NCBI RefSeq assembly: GCF_016107655.1
Contig: NZ_JABASX010000003.1
Coordinates: forward strand, 415,203-479,202
DNA length: 64,000 nt
DNA from: Brevibacterium antiquum
GTDB taxonomy: Bacteria; Actinomycetota; Actinomycetes; Actinomycetales; Brevibacteriaceae
Direction of reading: 5' to 3'
Position numbers and translations under genes: made by a program. Shown here one piece after another: positions 8,042 to 17,318 of this stretch; within the stretch, counting starts at the first letter, position 1, and every line of letters begins with the position of its first letter. A model generated the notes under the pieces. It saw only the letters and a program-made list of their open reading frames with translations. It did not search any database and was not told where the DNA came from.

Positions 8042-9468
8042 TCGCCGGACTCGCTCGCCCGGTCGAACGAGGCCGGTCCTTCCTTCGCTTCACGTCGGCC
8101 TGCTCGCACATTCAGCCCGGCCCGCCCGAGCACGAGCAGAGTCAGCAGGATCCCGAGGAGCTTCCACCACATGCCATCGGTCATGAACAGCAGCACCATT
8201 GCCGCCAGGATCGGGACCAGGTGGGACATCGACCACCCGACATAGCCTCCGAAACTCGGCATGGCCACGTTCGCCGAGTCCGCAACGGATTTCACCATGA
8301 AGTTCGGCCCATTGCCGATGTAGGTGATCGCCCCACCCATGACTGCGCCCAGGGACACCGCGATCAGCAGAGTCTCTGCAACACCAGCCACCCGGGGCTC
8401 CCCCTGCACCTGAGAGGCCATTTCGAAGAAGGTCACATATGTCGGAGCATTGTCGAGCACCGAGGAGAGGCCACCGGTGAAGACGAACAGAGAGATCTCA
8501 TTGAGCGGTATCCGATGCGCGATCTGACCAAGGTAGGCCAGCGCTGGCATCATCGTGAGGAAGATGCCGATGAACAGTGCTCCGACTTCCAGAATCGGGG
8601 TCCATGTGAATTTGTTGAGGTTGAAGCGGGCGCCTCGGTCTCCGAAGAGGAACGATGCGATTGCGGCTGTGAGCATCACGACCTCGCGCCAGGGAACGTA
8701 CTGCGACAGGCTCGCGTGCCCGGATTCGACCGCATGCATGTCGATCGAGGGGATGAAGGCGACGGCGATGATGATGACAGCGAGGAAGGCGAGTCCGCTC
8801 GCCCCTCGCAGCCCCAGCTTGGTGACGTACTCCGCATCCTTCGCCAGCGCCTCGGCGGGCTCCTTCGCATACATTCTGCGATCGAGTGCGTAGAAGCTGA
8901 CCAGGAGCAGCGAATTGACGAACAGCCAGTACGGCCACAGCCCGAAGGTCCACTCGAAGGGAACCCCGCGCAGCATTCCGAGGAACAGCGGCGGATCGCC
9001 CAGAGGGGTCAGAAGCCCACCGCAGTTGGCCACGATGAAGATCGTGTAGACGACTGTGTGGGTACGGTGCCTGCGGTCCTGGTTGGTGTTGAGGATCGGC
9101 CGGATGAGGAGCATCGCCGCTCCTGTGGTGCCGATGAACGATGCCAGCACTCCGCCGATCGCCAAGAAGATCGTGTTGTTCTTCGGTGTTGCCCTGATAT
9201 CGCCGACGAGGAAGATGCCCCCTGAGGCAACGAACAGGCTGCCGATCAGAACGATGAATTGGACGTACTCCACCAAGGCGTGGGAAACGGTGGAACCGGC
9301 TCCGCCGATGACGAACCACACAGCGATCGGCACGCCGAGGACCAAGGCCACTGAGAGTTTGACGAGATTGCGGTCCCAGATCTTCTCGGTGGCCGGGATG
9401 AGCGGCAGGACTGCGATGCAGCCCAACAGCAGAATGAACGGGAGGATACTCCACCAGGCAACAGCCAT
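8038..9468 (-). CDS. Sodium:proton antiporter / citrate-type ion transporter (IT superfamily)
   Basis: 476 aa, with 11-12 predicted membrane helices. The motif block FIGTTGAAMLLIRPILNTNQ, then NCGGLLTPLGDPPLFLG and LSSVLDNAPTYVTFFEMA, is characteristic of NhaD/ArsB/CitM-like ion transporters, where the helix breaks around TGAAM and DNAP form the ion pathway. Relatives are annotated as Na+:H+ antiporters or putative citrate transporters; I cannot separate these. ATG follows AAAGGGA. The 218-bp gap to the divergent sugar porter probably holds promoters for both. Confidence 0.8.
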   Translation of the reverse strand: MAVAWWSILPFILLLGCIAVLPLIPATEKIWDRNLVKLSVALVLGVPIAVWFVIGGAGSTVSHALVEYVQFIVLIGSLFVASGGIFLVGDIRATPKNNTIFLAIGGVLASFIGTTGAAMLLIRPILNTNQDRRHRTHTVVYTIFIVANCGGLLTPLGDPPLFLGMLRGVPFEWTFGLWPYWLFVNSLLLVSFYALDRRMYAKEPAEALAKDAEYVTKLGLRGASGLAFLAVIIIAVAFIPSIDMHAVESGHASLSQYVPWREVVMLTAAIASFLFGDRGARFNLNKFTWTPILEVGALFIGIFLTMMPALAYLGQIAHRIPLNEISLFVFTGGLSSVLDNAPTYVTFFEMASQVQGEPRVAGVAETLLIAVSLGAVMGGAITYIGNGPNFMVKSVADSANVAMPSFGGYVGWSMSHLVPILAAMVLLFMTDGMWWKLLGILLTLLVLGRAGLNVRAGRREAKEGPASFDRASESGE

Positions 9469-9686
9469 CCGGCGGTCCCTTTCTCATGATGGTGATGACG
9501 AGTTCCACCGAGCTCGTCGACGATGGCGTGGCACCACTCTACTGACATCCGGGTCCATTCCCCGCAGTGGCCCACTTCACGGACACTCGCGTGCTCAACA
9601 CCATCTCGGTGGCATACCCTGGGGTGCAGCTCATCGACGTCCCATTCGCGCCGCGTGCCGAATGTCATCCTCAGGAGGAGACTCGC

Positions 9687-11150
9687 TTGTCTCAGAACGC
9701 ACCATCCCCCGATGGCAGACTGCACGGTCGAGAACGTGTGAATTCCCGGATCGTCGGAATCTCACTGGCCGCCGCGCTGGGCGGATTCCTCTTCGGCTTC
9801 GACACAGCTGTCATCAACGGAGCCGTCGACGCCCTGGCAGAGGAGTTCGCCCTCAGCGCCGGACTGAAGGGCTTCGCCGTCTCCTCGGCGCTGCTGGCGT
9901 GCGCACTCGGAGCCTGGTTCGCCGGTTCTGTGGCCAATCGCTACGGCAGACTCCCCGTCATGGTCGTCGCGGCGGTCCTGTTCCTCCTCTCTGCCATCGG
10001 CTCGGGCCTGGCCTTCGGCGTCACGGATCTCATCATCTGGCGCATGATCGGCGGACTCGGCGTGGGCGCTGCCTCCGTCATCGCTCCTGCCTATATCGCC
10101 GAGGTGTCCCCCGCCCGGGTGCGTGGTCGCCTCGGTTCGCTGCAGCAGCTGGCGATCGTGACCGGGATCTTCGCGGCACTCCTGTCGAATGCGCTTCTGG
10201 CCTCACTGTCCGGAGGAGCCGCCGATCCACTGTGGTTCGGAATCGAGACCTGGCGCTGGATGTTCATGGTCGAGGCACTCCCCGCTCTGGTCTACGGACT
10301 CATGGCATTGGGGCTTCCGGAATCTCCGCGGTTCCTTGTGGCCCGTGGCAGAGAGAACGAGGCCGCTCGAGTTCTGCGTGTCTTCACAGGGGTCACCGAC
10401 ACAGATTCCCTCATCGAACGGATCCGCGACTCGATCCGACGGGAGGACAAAGAGTCCTTCAAGGACCTCATCGGCAGACGGTTCGGCCTCAAGCCGATCG
10501 TCTGGATCGGAATCCTGCTGTCCGTGTTCCAGCAGTTCGTCGGCATCAACGTCATCTTCTACTACTCGACGACGTTGTGGAAGTCGGTCGGATTCGACGA
10601 ATCCAGCGCCCTTCTGACCTCAGTCATCACCTCGGTGACGAACATCGTCGTGACGATCGTGGCGATTCTCCTCGTCGACAAGGTCGGACGTCGGAAGATG
10701 CTGTTGGCCGGTTCGTTCCTGATGGGCATCTCCCTGGCGATGATGGCGGTATCATTCTCGTTCGCCGAGCTCGCCACCGCCGCCGATGGCACCACCAGCG
10801 CCCAGTTGGATGCACCGTGGTCGATCATCGCGCTGATCTCAGCGAATGTGTTCGTTGTCGGATTCGGTGCCACGTGGGGCCCTCTGGTCTGGGTGCTCCT
10901 GGGCGAGATGTTCCCCAACCGGATCCGTGCCGGTGCCCTGGCTGTGGCTGCTGCGGCCCAGTGGATCGCGAACTTCGCCATTTCGACGACGTTCCCGATC
11001 TTCTCCGATATCAGCCTGACCTTCGCCTACGGCTTCTACGCCTTCTTCGCGATACTCTCGTTCTTCTTCGTCTGGTGGAAGGTTCCCGAGACGAAGGGAA
11101 TCGAGCTGGAGGACATGACCGAAGAGCTCACGGTGCGTCCACGCGACTGA
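9687..11150 (+). CDS. Sugar porter family MFS transporter
   Basis: 487-aa sugar:H+ symporter of the GLUT/XylE/IolT family. Motifs: GGFLFGFDTAVINGA in helix 1, PAYIAEVSPARVRGRLGSLQQ, PESPRFLV, QQFVGINVIFYYSTTLW, WGPLVWVLLGEMFPNRIRA and VPETKGIELEDM. The start is set at TTG 9687 because AGGAGG lies 8 bp upstream. In-frame GTGs further upstream (such as 9567) have no ribosome site and give a non-conserved extension. The sugar is unknown (xylose, inositol, galactose and glucose are all possible). Confidence 0.9.
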   Translation: MSQNAPSPDGRLHGRERVNSRIVGISLAAALGGFLFGFDTAVINGAVDALAEEFALSAGLKGFAVSSALLACALGAWFAGSVANRYGRLPVMVVAAVLFLLSAIGSGLAFGVTDLIIWRMIGGLGVGAASVIAPAYIAEVSPARVRGRLGSLQQLAIVTGIFAALLSNALLASLSGGAADPLWFGIETWRWMFMVEALPALVYGLMALGLPESPRFLVARGRENEAARVLRVFTGVTDTDSLIERIRDSIRREDKESFKDLIGRRFGLKPIVWIGILLSVFQQFVGINVIFYYSTTLWKSVGFDESSALLTSVITSVTNIVVTIVAILLVDKVGRRKMLLAGSFLMGISLAMMAVSFSFAELATAADGTTSAQLDAPWSIIALISANVFVVGFGATWGPLVWVLLGEMFPNRIRAGALAVAAAAQWIANFAISTTFPIFSDISLTFAYGFYAFFAILSFFFVWWKVPETKGIELEDMTEELTVRPRD

Positions 11151-11161
11151 TTCCGCCGAGG

Positions 11162-11191
11162 CTGTCCCAGGGAGGACTGTCCCAGGGAGGA
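11162..11191. repeat. Two exact 15-bp tandem repeats after the sugar porter stop
   Basis: CTGTCCCAGGGAGGA occurs twice in a row (11162-11176 and 11177-11191) in the short space between two convergent genes. Confidence 0.9.
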
Positions 11192-11225
11192 CCGGTCACG
11201 CCGAGGTGGTTCCGGGCAGGACCGG

Positions 11226-11726
11226 TCAGGCCGTGCCCTGGGCGGCGGGCTCGGTCTGCTCGTCCTTCTTCTTCAGCCCGATGAACAGGCCGAGGATGGC
11301 CAGGACGAAGACGGCGCCGAGCCCGATGGTCAGTCCGGGCTCCGCTTGGTAGGCCGTGGCCAGGGCCTTGAAGCCGATGAGGCCGACAGTCGAATAGATC
11401 AGGGCCCACAGGGACCCGCCGACGACGAGAGCGGGAACATAGCGGCGATAGCTCATGCCGCTGGTTCCAGCCGCCAGATTGAGCACGGTCTGGACCCCGA
11501 TCATGAGGAAGCTCACGGCGATCACCGGTGCCCCGAAACGCTCGATCATCGCTTCGGCTCTGCGGTACTTCGGACCGGTCATGATCGTGTCGATGCGTTC
11601 GATCTTTCGAATGCCCTTGCGCGCCAACCGCCCCAGGAGGAAGGTTCCTCCCGCGCGGGCCAGGATGATGCCGAACAGGATGAGCCACGTCACGGCGATG
11701 GGAAACGACCAGTTCAGCGGGTTCAT
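11226..11726 (-). CDS. Small VTT/DedA-like integral membrane protein
   Basis: 166 aa from the ATG at 11726 (MNPLNWSFP). An upstream in-frame ATG would add a Cys/Arg-rich stretch that does not look like protein. About four to five hydrophobic segments: the first ~FPIAVTWLILFGIILARAGGTFLLG, then a loop with RFGAPVIAVSFLMIGVQTVLNLAAGTSGM, YVPALVVGGSLWALIYSTVGL and a final helix before the Lys/Glu-rich tail. The G-F/R-hydrophobic pattern resembles VTT/SNARE-associated (DedA) membrane proteins, which include lipid scramblase-like flippases. The match is by pattern only, and function is unknown. Confidence 0.65.
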   Translation of the reverse strand: MNPLNWSFPIAVTWLILFGIILARAGGTFLLGRLARKGIRKIERIDTIMTGPKYRRAEAMIERFGAPVIAVSFLMIGVQTVLNLAAGTSGMSYRRYVPALVVGGSLWALIYSTVGLIGFKALATAYQAEPGLTIGLGAVFVLAILGLFIGLKKKDEQTEPAAQGTA

Positions 11727-11824
11727 CGTGAATCGTCGTCCCTGCAGCCTGCTGCGTCTGGGCCCCCGCTGTCGGCACTGGCACCGGCACTGCACAGATG
11801 GTTTCGATTGCTCACGCCACGATT

Positions 11825-11863
11825 GTACGCCAGGTGAGGTTAGTCTTCCCTCACCTGGCGTAC
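11825..11863 (-). terminator. Hairpin terminator after the amidohydrolase gene
   Basis: Perfect 15-bp stem (11825-11839 with 11849-11863) and a 9-nt loop, downstream of the amidohydrolase and upstream of the DedA-like gene on the minus strand. No clear T-run, so the efficiency is uncertain. Confidence 0.65.
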
Positions 11864-11900
11864 TCTCCCGCTGTCGTGCTCAGGCGTTCGGCCGGGCTCC

Positions 11901-13115
11901 TCAGATGAGGTCGCCACCCAAATGCACTGAGCTCACTCGCGACTCGATCCCCCTGACGTCCTCGGTGCTGAGGTCACCGTCGACGACCACGAGGTCGGCG
12001 AGCGCCCCCTCAGCGATCCGGCCGACGTTGTCGTGGCCCAGCAGTTCGGCCGCGACGGAGGTCCCTGCTGCCAGTGCCTCACTGGTGGAGAGGCCGACGC
12101 CGGCGAGGAGGCTGATCTCTTCGAGGTTCTCACCGTGCGGGCCGACACCGGCATCGGTGCCCATCGCGATCGTCACCCCCGCCTCGTAGGCTCTCGTGAT
12201 CGACTCCTGGTGCGCCTCGATCACCGAGTGGGCCTTGTCGACCACGGACTGGGGCAGAGCCGATCCGGCCTCGGCGGCCTTGATCACTGCCTGCGGTGCC
12301 TGCAGGGTCGGAACCAGGAAGGTGCCGTTTTCGAGCATGAGATCGATGGCTTCGTCATCAAGGTAGATGCCGTGTTCGATGGAGCGCACTCCCGCGCGGA
12401 CAGCATTCTTGATTCCCGGTGCGCCCTGCGCATGGGACATGACGTGCGCGCCCTGGGCAGCCGCCTCGGCGACGATGACTGCGATCTCCGCCTCGGTGAA
12501 CTGGGAGTGCCGGGGATCATCACGCGGCGAGAGCACGCCTCCTGTCGAGCAGATCTTGATGTGATCGGCTCCGGCTCGCAGCAGCTCACGGGTCTTGCGC
12601 TGGACTCCTTCGAGACCATCGGCCACGCCCGAGGGACGGCCAGGGTGTGGGGCTAAGAATGGCGAATCGGCACCCGAGACCAGGTGGAAGTCACCATGCC
12701 CGCCTGTCTGGGACATGATGTTCACCGCAATCGACATCCGTGGCCCACGAACGATGCCCGTCTCGACGGCGACCTTCGCGCCGAGGTCGGTGCCACCGGC
12801 ATCGCGCACGGTGGTCACTCCGCCCTTGAGCGTCTTCTCCATATTGTCGACGGAGTTGTAGAACTGCAGCGAGAACGGATCATGGAATGACGAGGAGTTG
12901 CTGGCCCCCGTGCTCATCAGGTGCACGTGGCAGTCGATGACGCCGGGAATGATCGTCTTGCCTGCACAGTCGACATAGGTGTCACCGGCATCGTGCGAGC
13001 CCTGTCCGCCCTCGGTGACCGAGGAGATCGCTCCCCCGTCGACGACGATGTCTCGCAGCCCCGGTAGGAACCTGGTTCCGTCGAAGACCTTGGCGTTCTT
13101 GAAGACTGTGACCAT
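11901..13115 (-). CDS. Metal-dependent amidohydrolase (imidazolonepropionase/prolidase-like)
   Basis: 404 aa. The start ATG at 13115 is preceded by GAGGAG at 8-bp spacing; an upstream ATG adds only MMRRTP. N-terminal beta-sandwich, then the TIM-barrel metal motif GVIDCHVHLM, a mid-domain Lys in DHIKICSTGG, His pair sites in HVMSHAQG and RSIEHGIY, and the late Asp in AMGTDAGVG. The C-terminal SVHLGGDLI is also typical. Related enzymes hydrolyse imides, lactams, Xaa-Pro or Xaa-Arg dipeptides and organophosphates, so the substrate is open. It is divergent from the Pls-type synthetase, with ~145 bp between. A peptidase-like role on cyclic or basic dipeptides would be interesting in that context but is speculative. 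Confidence 0.8.
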   Translation of the reverse strand: MVTVFKNAKVFDGTRFLPGLRDIVVDGGAISSVTEGGQGSHDAGDTYVDCAGKTIIPGVIDCHVHLMSTGASNSSSFHDPFSLQFYNSVDNMEKTLKGGVTTVRDAGGTDLGAKVAVETGIVRGPRMSIAVNIMSQTGGHGDFHLVSGADSPFLAPHPGRPSGVADGLEGVQRKTRELLRAGADHIKICSTGGVLSPRDDPRHSQFTEAEIAVIVAEAAAQGAHVMSHAQGAPGIKNAVRAGVRSIEHGIYLDDEAIDLMLENGTFLVPTLQAPQAVIKAAEAGSALPQSVVDKAHSVIEAHQESITRAYEAGVTIAMGTDAGVGPHGENLEEISLLAGVGLSTSEALAAGTSVAAELLGHDNVGRIAEGALADLVVVDGDLSTEDVRGIESRVSSVHLGGDLI

Positions 13116-13141
13116 TGGCGTTCTCCTCATCATTGAAAATA

Positions 13142-13176
13142 GTGCAGGTGGATTAAGGATAATGAAGAGCCTGCAC
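13142..13176. promoter_or_regulatory. Inverted repeat in the divergent amidohydrolase/pls intergenic region
   Basis: GTGCAGG (13142-13148) and CCTGCAC (13170-13176) form a 7-bp inverted repeat 21 bp apart, between two divergent genes. It is a candidate operator, with no direct evidence of a regulator. Confidence 0.35.
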
Positions 13177-13219
13177 CATAGTGAAGAAGCTCACTGTCTG
13201 AGATGTCATCACCGCTCTG

Positions 13220-13249
13220 TTCACATTCGAGACACCTTGCCGATATATA
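13220..13249 (+). promoter_or_regulatory. Putative promoter of the pls-type operon
   Basis: TTCACA (13220-13225), 18-bp spacer, TATATA (13244-13249). Transcription would begin near 13256, so translation from GTG 13260 would be almost leaderless. Confidence 0.4.
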
Positions 13250-13259
13250 GTCTTGGTCG

Positions 13260-16200
13260 GTGACTGGCGGCACGCACGCCGTCGTCCACCTTCAGCCCCG
13301 ACCCGGAAGTCCTGTGACCATACATTCGGCTCAATTCCCCGCTGCTTCGCGACCACGCGAGGACCGCACACTCATCGACGTCCTCCTCGAGGTTGCAGGC
13401 GCACACGGTGATCAGCCCGCAATCGATGACGGGCGCGGCGTCCTCAGCTATTCCGAATTGATCCTCGAGATCCGTGATCTCGCTCTCGAATTGGCCGCTG
13501 TCGGCATCGGGCCGGGAGACAAGGTCGGCATCCGAGTGCCGTCGGGCTCCGCCGATCTCTACGTCTCCATCCTGGCCACGATGATGCTCGGCGCTGCATA
13601 CGTTCCCGTCGACGTCGACGATCCCGATGAGCGTGCGCACACAGTCTTCACCGAGGCGGCTGTCACAGGCGTCATCACCGCCGACCGAGCGATCGAGTCG
13701 CGAACCGATCGGGGTCCGCTCGCACGTTCGCAGCTGCGTCGCCCGACCCCCGACGATGACTGCTGGGTCATCTTCACCTCCGGATCGACGGGCAAGCCGA
13801 AGGGCGTGGCAGTCTCCCACCGCAGTGCGGCCGCATTCGTCGACGCCGAGGCGGCGATGTTCTGTCAGGAGGAGCCGCTGGGGCCTGGAGATCGAGTGCT
13901 GGCCGGTCTGTCCGTAGCCTTCGACGCCAGCTGTGAGGAGATGTGGCTGGCCTGGCGACACGGCTCCTGTCTGGTCCCGGCACCCCGTGCCCTTGTGAAG
14001 TCCGGAATGGACCTGGGGCCGTGGCTGTCCTCACGTGGCATCACCGTCGTCTCGACCGTTCCCACCCTCGCAGCGCTGTGGCCCGCCGACAGTCTCGATG
14101 CCGTGCGTCTCCTCATCTTCGGCGGTGAGGCATGTCCGCCCGAACTCGGACGCAGGCTCAGCGATGAGAGCCGCGAAGTCTGGAACACCTATGGCCCCAC
14201 CGAGGCGACCGTGGTGGCCTGCGGGGCACAACTCGATGGCTCCGAGCCTGTTCGGATCGGACTGCCCCTGGACGGCTGGTCCCTGGCCGTCGTCGATGCG
14301 GCAGGCATCCCGGTCGCTGACGGCCAGACCGGTGAGCTCATCATCGGCGGGATCGGTCTGGCCCGCTACCTGGACCCGGCCAAGGACGCCGAGAAGTACG
14401 CTCCGATGCCGACCCTCGGCTGGGACCGGGCCTACCGTTCGGGCGACCTCGTCATCAGCGACCCCGAGGGACTGATCTTCGTCGGCCGAGCCGATGAGCA
14501 GATCAAGCTCGCCGGCCGTCGCATCGAGCTCGGTGAGATCGACGCCGCTCTCCAGGCCCTGCCCGATGTCGAAGGTGCTGCGGCCGCAGTGAAGCAGACT
14601 CCGGCGGGCTCGGACATCCTCGTCGGCTACATCGCGTCGAGTACAGCGAAGCCCGAGGACCGCATCTCCGAATGGGAACAGGCGCTGCGAGCCGAGCTGC
14701 CTGCGGCTCTTGTGCCGCGGCTGACGCTCATCGACGAACTTCCGACGAAGACCTCCGGCAAGGTCGATCGCAACGCACTGCCGTGGCCGATGGGCGATGG
14801 CGCCGAGACCGAGGACAGCTCCGAGACCTTCGAGCCCGAGGTCGAGTGGATCGCCGAACAGTGGTCGGCAGTGCTCGGATCACGGCCGGGATCGGACAGC
14901 GACTTCTTCACCTCTGGCGGCGGCTCACTGGCAGCTGCGCAGATGGTCTCCCGACTGAGGACCCAGCATCCCAGCGTCACCGTCGGCGACATCTATGCCC
15001 ACCCGCGCTTCGGCGCACTCGCGAACCTGTGCCGCGCCGACGACGGAGCCGCGGCGGGCGCCGGTCGCCCGAAGCGGACGATCACTCGGACGTCACGGGG
15101 GATGCAGGCCTTCCAGACTCTGCTCGCGGTACCGGTCCACATCCTCGGCGGGATCAGGTGGGTCGTCATTGCGATGGTGCTCGCGAATCTCGGCAGCAGC
15201 CTCGGCGCGGATCTCCCTGTCACCCCCTGGCCTGTGGTCATCACCCTATTCCTCGTCTTCGTCACCGCGTGGGGCCGTATGCTCATCTCCGCCGGTGCCG
15301 CGCGCGCACTCATGCTCGGTATTCGTCCGGGTGACTATCCGCGGTCGGGGTGGGTGCATAAGCGCCTGTGGCTGGCCGAGCACATCGCCGATCTCGCAGC
15401 GGCCGTCTCGGTAGCCAGCGCCCCCTGGGTGACCTGGTACGCCAAGCTCCTTGGCAACCGGATCGGCTCCGATGCCGATCTGCACTCGGCTCCCCCGGTG
15501 ACCGGTTTGCTGACCGTGGGCGAGGGCGCCGCGATCGAGCCGGAGGTCGATCTCAAGGGATGGTGGGTCGACGGTGACCTGCTGCGCATCGGCACGATCG
15601 ACGTGGGTGCCAACGTGACGGTCGGAGCTCGCTCCACACTGATGCCGGGCACCCGAATCGGTGAAGGCGCACTGGTCGAAGCCGGATCGGCTGTGACCGG
15701 CAAGGTGCGCCGGAACCAGATCTACTCCGGTTCCCCTGCTGTCCGGATCGGCAAGGCCAAGAAGAGCTGGCCCGCTCCACCGCCTCGCCGTCGGCTGCCC
15801 TTCCTCCTCTATGCTGTGGGCTCTCAGCTCAACGCGGCTCTGCCCTATCTGGCTGCCGTACCGGGCATTGCACTGATGATTGCGGTCTCAGGCATCGGCG
15901 TCGTCGAGTCTCCGTTGCTCGTTCTCGCCTGGTCCCCTCTCATCGCCTGCATCTGGTTCGTCTGCACGGCCCTGTTCATCCTCGTGTCGGTGCGGCTGCT
16001 GGCCATCGGAATGGAGGAGGGAGAGTTCCCGGTCCGTTCTGCTCACGGCTACCGTGTCTGGGCCACGGAGCGCCTCCTCGACTTGGCCCGTGATCTCCTC
16101 TTCCCTCTCTATGCCTCGATGCTCACCCCGTGGTGGCTGCGACTGCTCGGAGCGAAGGTGGGGCCGGGCACCGAGATCTCAACGGTGGTGTTCGTCCCCA

Positions 16201-17318
16201 AGATGACGACCATCGCCGCGGGTGCGTTCCTGGCCGATGACACCATGGTGGCCAGTTACGAACTCGGTCACGGGTGGATGCGAGCCGGCAAGGCGAAGGT
16301 CGGCAAGCGCGCCTTCCTCGGCAACTCGGGCATCGCTTCCCCTGGACGGCGAGTGCCCAAGAACGCACTGGTTGCCGTGCTGTCGGCGGCCCCGGCGAAG
16401 GCGAAGAAGGGCTCGTCGTGGCTCGGCTCTCCCCCTGTGCAGCTGCGCAGGGCAGCGGTCGATGCCGATGAGGCCCTGACCTATGCACCGAAGCTCGGCG
16501 TCAGATCGGCCCGGGCGTTCTTCGAGACCCTGCGGATCACCTCGGTGATGGTCGCCGGTGCACTCGTCGCCGCGGTCCTCCTCACAATCGAATTCCTCCT
16601 CGGACTGCCGGGGGCAGGGACGTCTGCAGCTGGTACGGGCGCGGCTGCCGAGACCGGTGGCACGGCTGGAGATGGCGGGGCTTTCCTGGCCTCTGTCGGG
16701 CTCGCCCTGCTGACCTCGGGCATCGTGATGATGGCCGCTGGGGCGGTGGCGGCGGGGCTCGCCATCGCGGCCAAGTGGATCTGCGCCGGTCCCATCAGAG
16801 CCGGCGAACATCCCCTGTGGTCATCGTTCATCTGGCGCAACGAGGTCGCGGACTGCTTCGTCGAGCTCATCGCCGCACCATGGTTCGCCCGGAATGCCGT
16901 GGGAACTCCCGCCATCGTGTGGTATCTGCGGGCCATGGGAGCGAAGATCGGCCACGGAGTGTGGTGCGAAAGCTACTGGCTGCCCGAAGCCGACCTGGTC
17001 AGCCTGGGCGACAACTCCACGATCAACCGCGGCTGTGTGGTCCAGACCCATCTCTTCCACGACAGGGTCATGAGCTTGGACACCGTCGATTTGGAGCAGG
17101 GATCGACCTTGGGGCCAAACAGCGTGATCCTGCCCGCCTCCAGCTTGGGCACGAATTCCACGGTCGGTGCGACCTCCCTGGTCATGCGCGGAGAGTTCGT
17201 GCCGGCCCACGCCTATTTCAGCGGCAATCCTGTCATACCCTGGGTGGATGCACCAGAACTTCCTGAGGGCGGATCCAGCGAGCCCGAAACAACGTCAAGG
17301 CGGCACCACGATGCTTGA
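13260..17318 (+). CDS. Pls-type non-ribosomal peptide synthetase (candidate epsilon-poly-L-lysine or other cationic poly-amino-acid synthetase)
   Basis: 1352 aa with the architecture of epsilon-polylysine synthetase (S. albulus Pls, ~1320 aa). Adenylation domain ~35-510: FTSGSTGKPKG, FDASCEEMW, NTYGPTEATVV, YRSGDLV, TSGKVDR. Carrier domain ~525-595 has Ser556 in GGGS as phosphopantetheine site. Then three helix pairs (~629-679, 846-912, 1090-1172) alternate with three soluble domains (C1 ~720-835, C2 ~950-1065, C3 ~1205-1330) bearing hexapeptide-like repeats. In known Pls these link amino acids in an iterative, membrane-bound reaction. By hand alignment to GrsA-PheA the pocket residues are D222, A223, E226, S265, I286, G288, T310, V318, V319, K501, similar to a lysine code (from memory DAESIGSVCK). 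Start: GTG 13260 (nearly leaderless) or GTG 13314, which has a GGAAG site. Confidence 0.85.
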   Translation: MTGGTHAVVHLQPRPGSPVTIHSAQFPAASRPREDRTLIDVLLEVAGAHGDQPAIDDGRGVLSYSELILEIRDLALELAAVGIGPGDKVGIRVPSGSADLYVSILATMMLGAAYVPVDVDDPDERAHTVFTEAAVTGVITADRAIESRTDRGPLARSQLRRPTPDDDCWVIFTSGSTGKPKGVAVSHRSAAAFVDAEAAMFCQEEPLGPGDRVLAGLSVAFDASCEEMWLAWRHGSCLVPAPRALVKSGMDLGPWLSSRGITVVSTVPTLAALWPADSLDAVRLLIFGGEACPPELGRRLSDESREVWNTYGPTEATVVACGAQLDGSEPVRIGLPLDGWSLAVVDAAGIPVADGQTGELIIGGIGLARYLDPAKDAEKYAPMPTLGWDRAYRSGDLVISDPEGLIFVGRADEQIKLAGRRIELGEIDAALQALPDVEGAAAAVKQTPAGSDILVGYIASSTAKPEDRISEWEQALRAELPAALVPRLTLIDELPTKTSGKVDRNALPWPMGDGAETEDSSETFEPEVEWIAEQWSAVLGSRPGSDSDFFTSGGGSLAAAQMVSRLRTQHPSVTVGDIYAHPRFGALANLCRADDGAAAGAGRPKRTITRTSRGMQAFQTLLAVPVHILGGIRWVVIAMVLANLGSSLGADLPVTPWPVVITLFLVFVTAWGRMLISAGAARALMLGIRPGDYPRSGWVHKRLWLAEHIADLAAAVSVASAPWVTWYAKLLGNRIGSDADLHSAPPVTGLLTVGEGAAIEPEVDLKGWWVDGDLLRIGTIDVGANVTVGARSTLMPGTRIGEGALVEAGSAVTGKVRRNQIYSGSPAVRIGKAKKSWPAPPPRRRLPFLLYAVGSQLNAALPYLAAVPGIALMIAVSGIGVVESPLLVLAWSPLIACIWFVCTALFILVSVRLLAIGMEEGEFPVRSAHGYRVWATERLLDLARDLLFPLYASMLTPWWLRLLGAKVGPGTEISTVVFVPKMTTIAAGAFLADDTMVASYELGHGWMRAGKAKVGKRAFLGNSGIASPGRRVPKNALVAVLSAAPAKAKKGSSWLGSPPVQLRRAAVDADEALTYAPKLGVRSARAFFETLRITSVMVAGALVAAVLLTIEFLLGLPGAGTSAAGTGAAAETGGTAGDGGAFLASVGLALLTSGIVMMAAGAVAAGLAIAAKWICAGPIRAGEHPLWSSFIWRNEVADCFVELIAAPWFARNAVGTPAIVWYLRAMGAKIGHGVWCESYWLPEADLVSLGDNSTINRGCVVQTHLFHDRVMSLDTVDLEQGSTLGPNSVILPASSLGTNSTVGATSLVMRGEFVPAHAYFSGNPVIPWVDAPELPEGGSSEPETTSRRHHDA

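Noticed and set aside
9056..11284. 742-codon plus-strand frame across the sugar porter and the ion transporter
   Set aside because: It is an out-of-frame shadow that crosses two genes on opposite strands and has Arg/Gly-rich composition typical of high-GC shadows.
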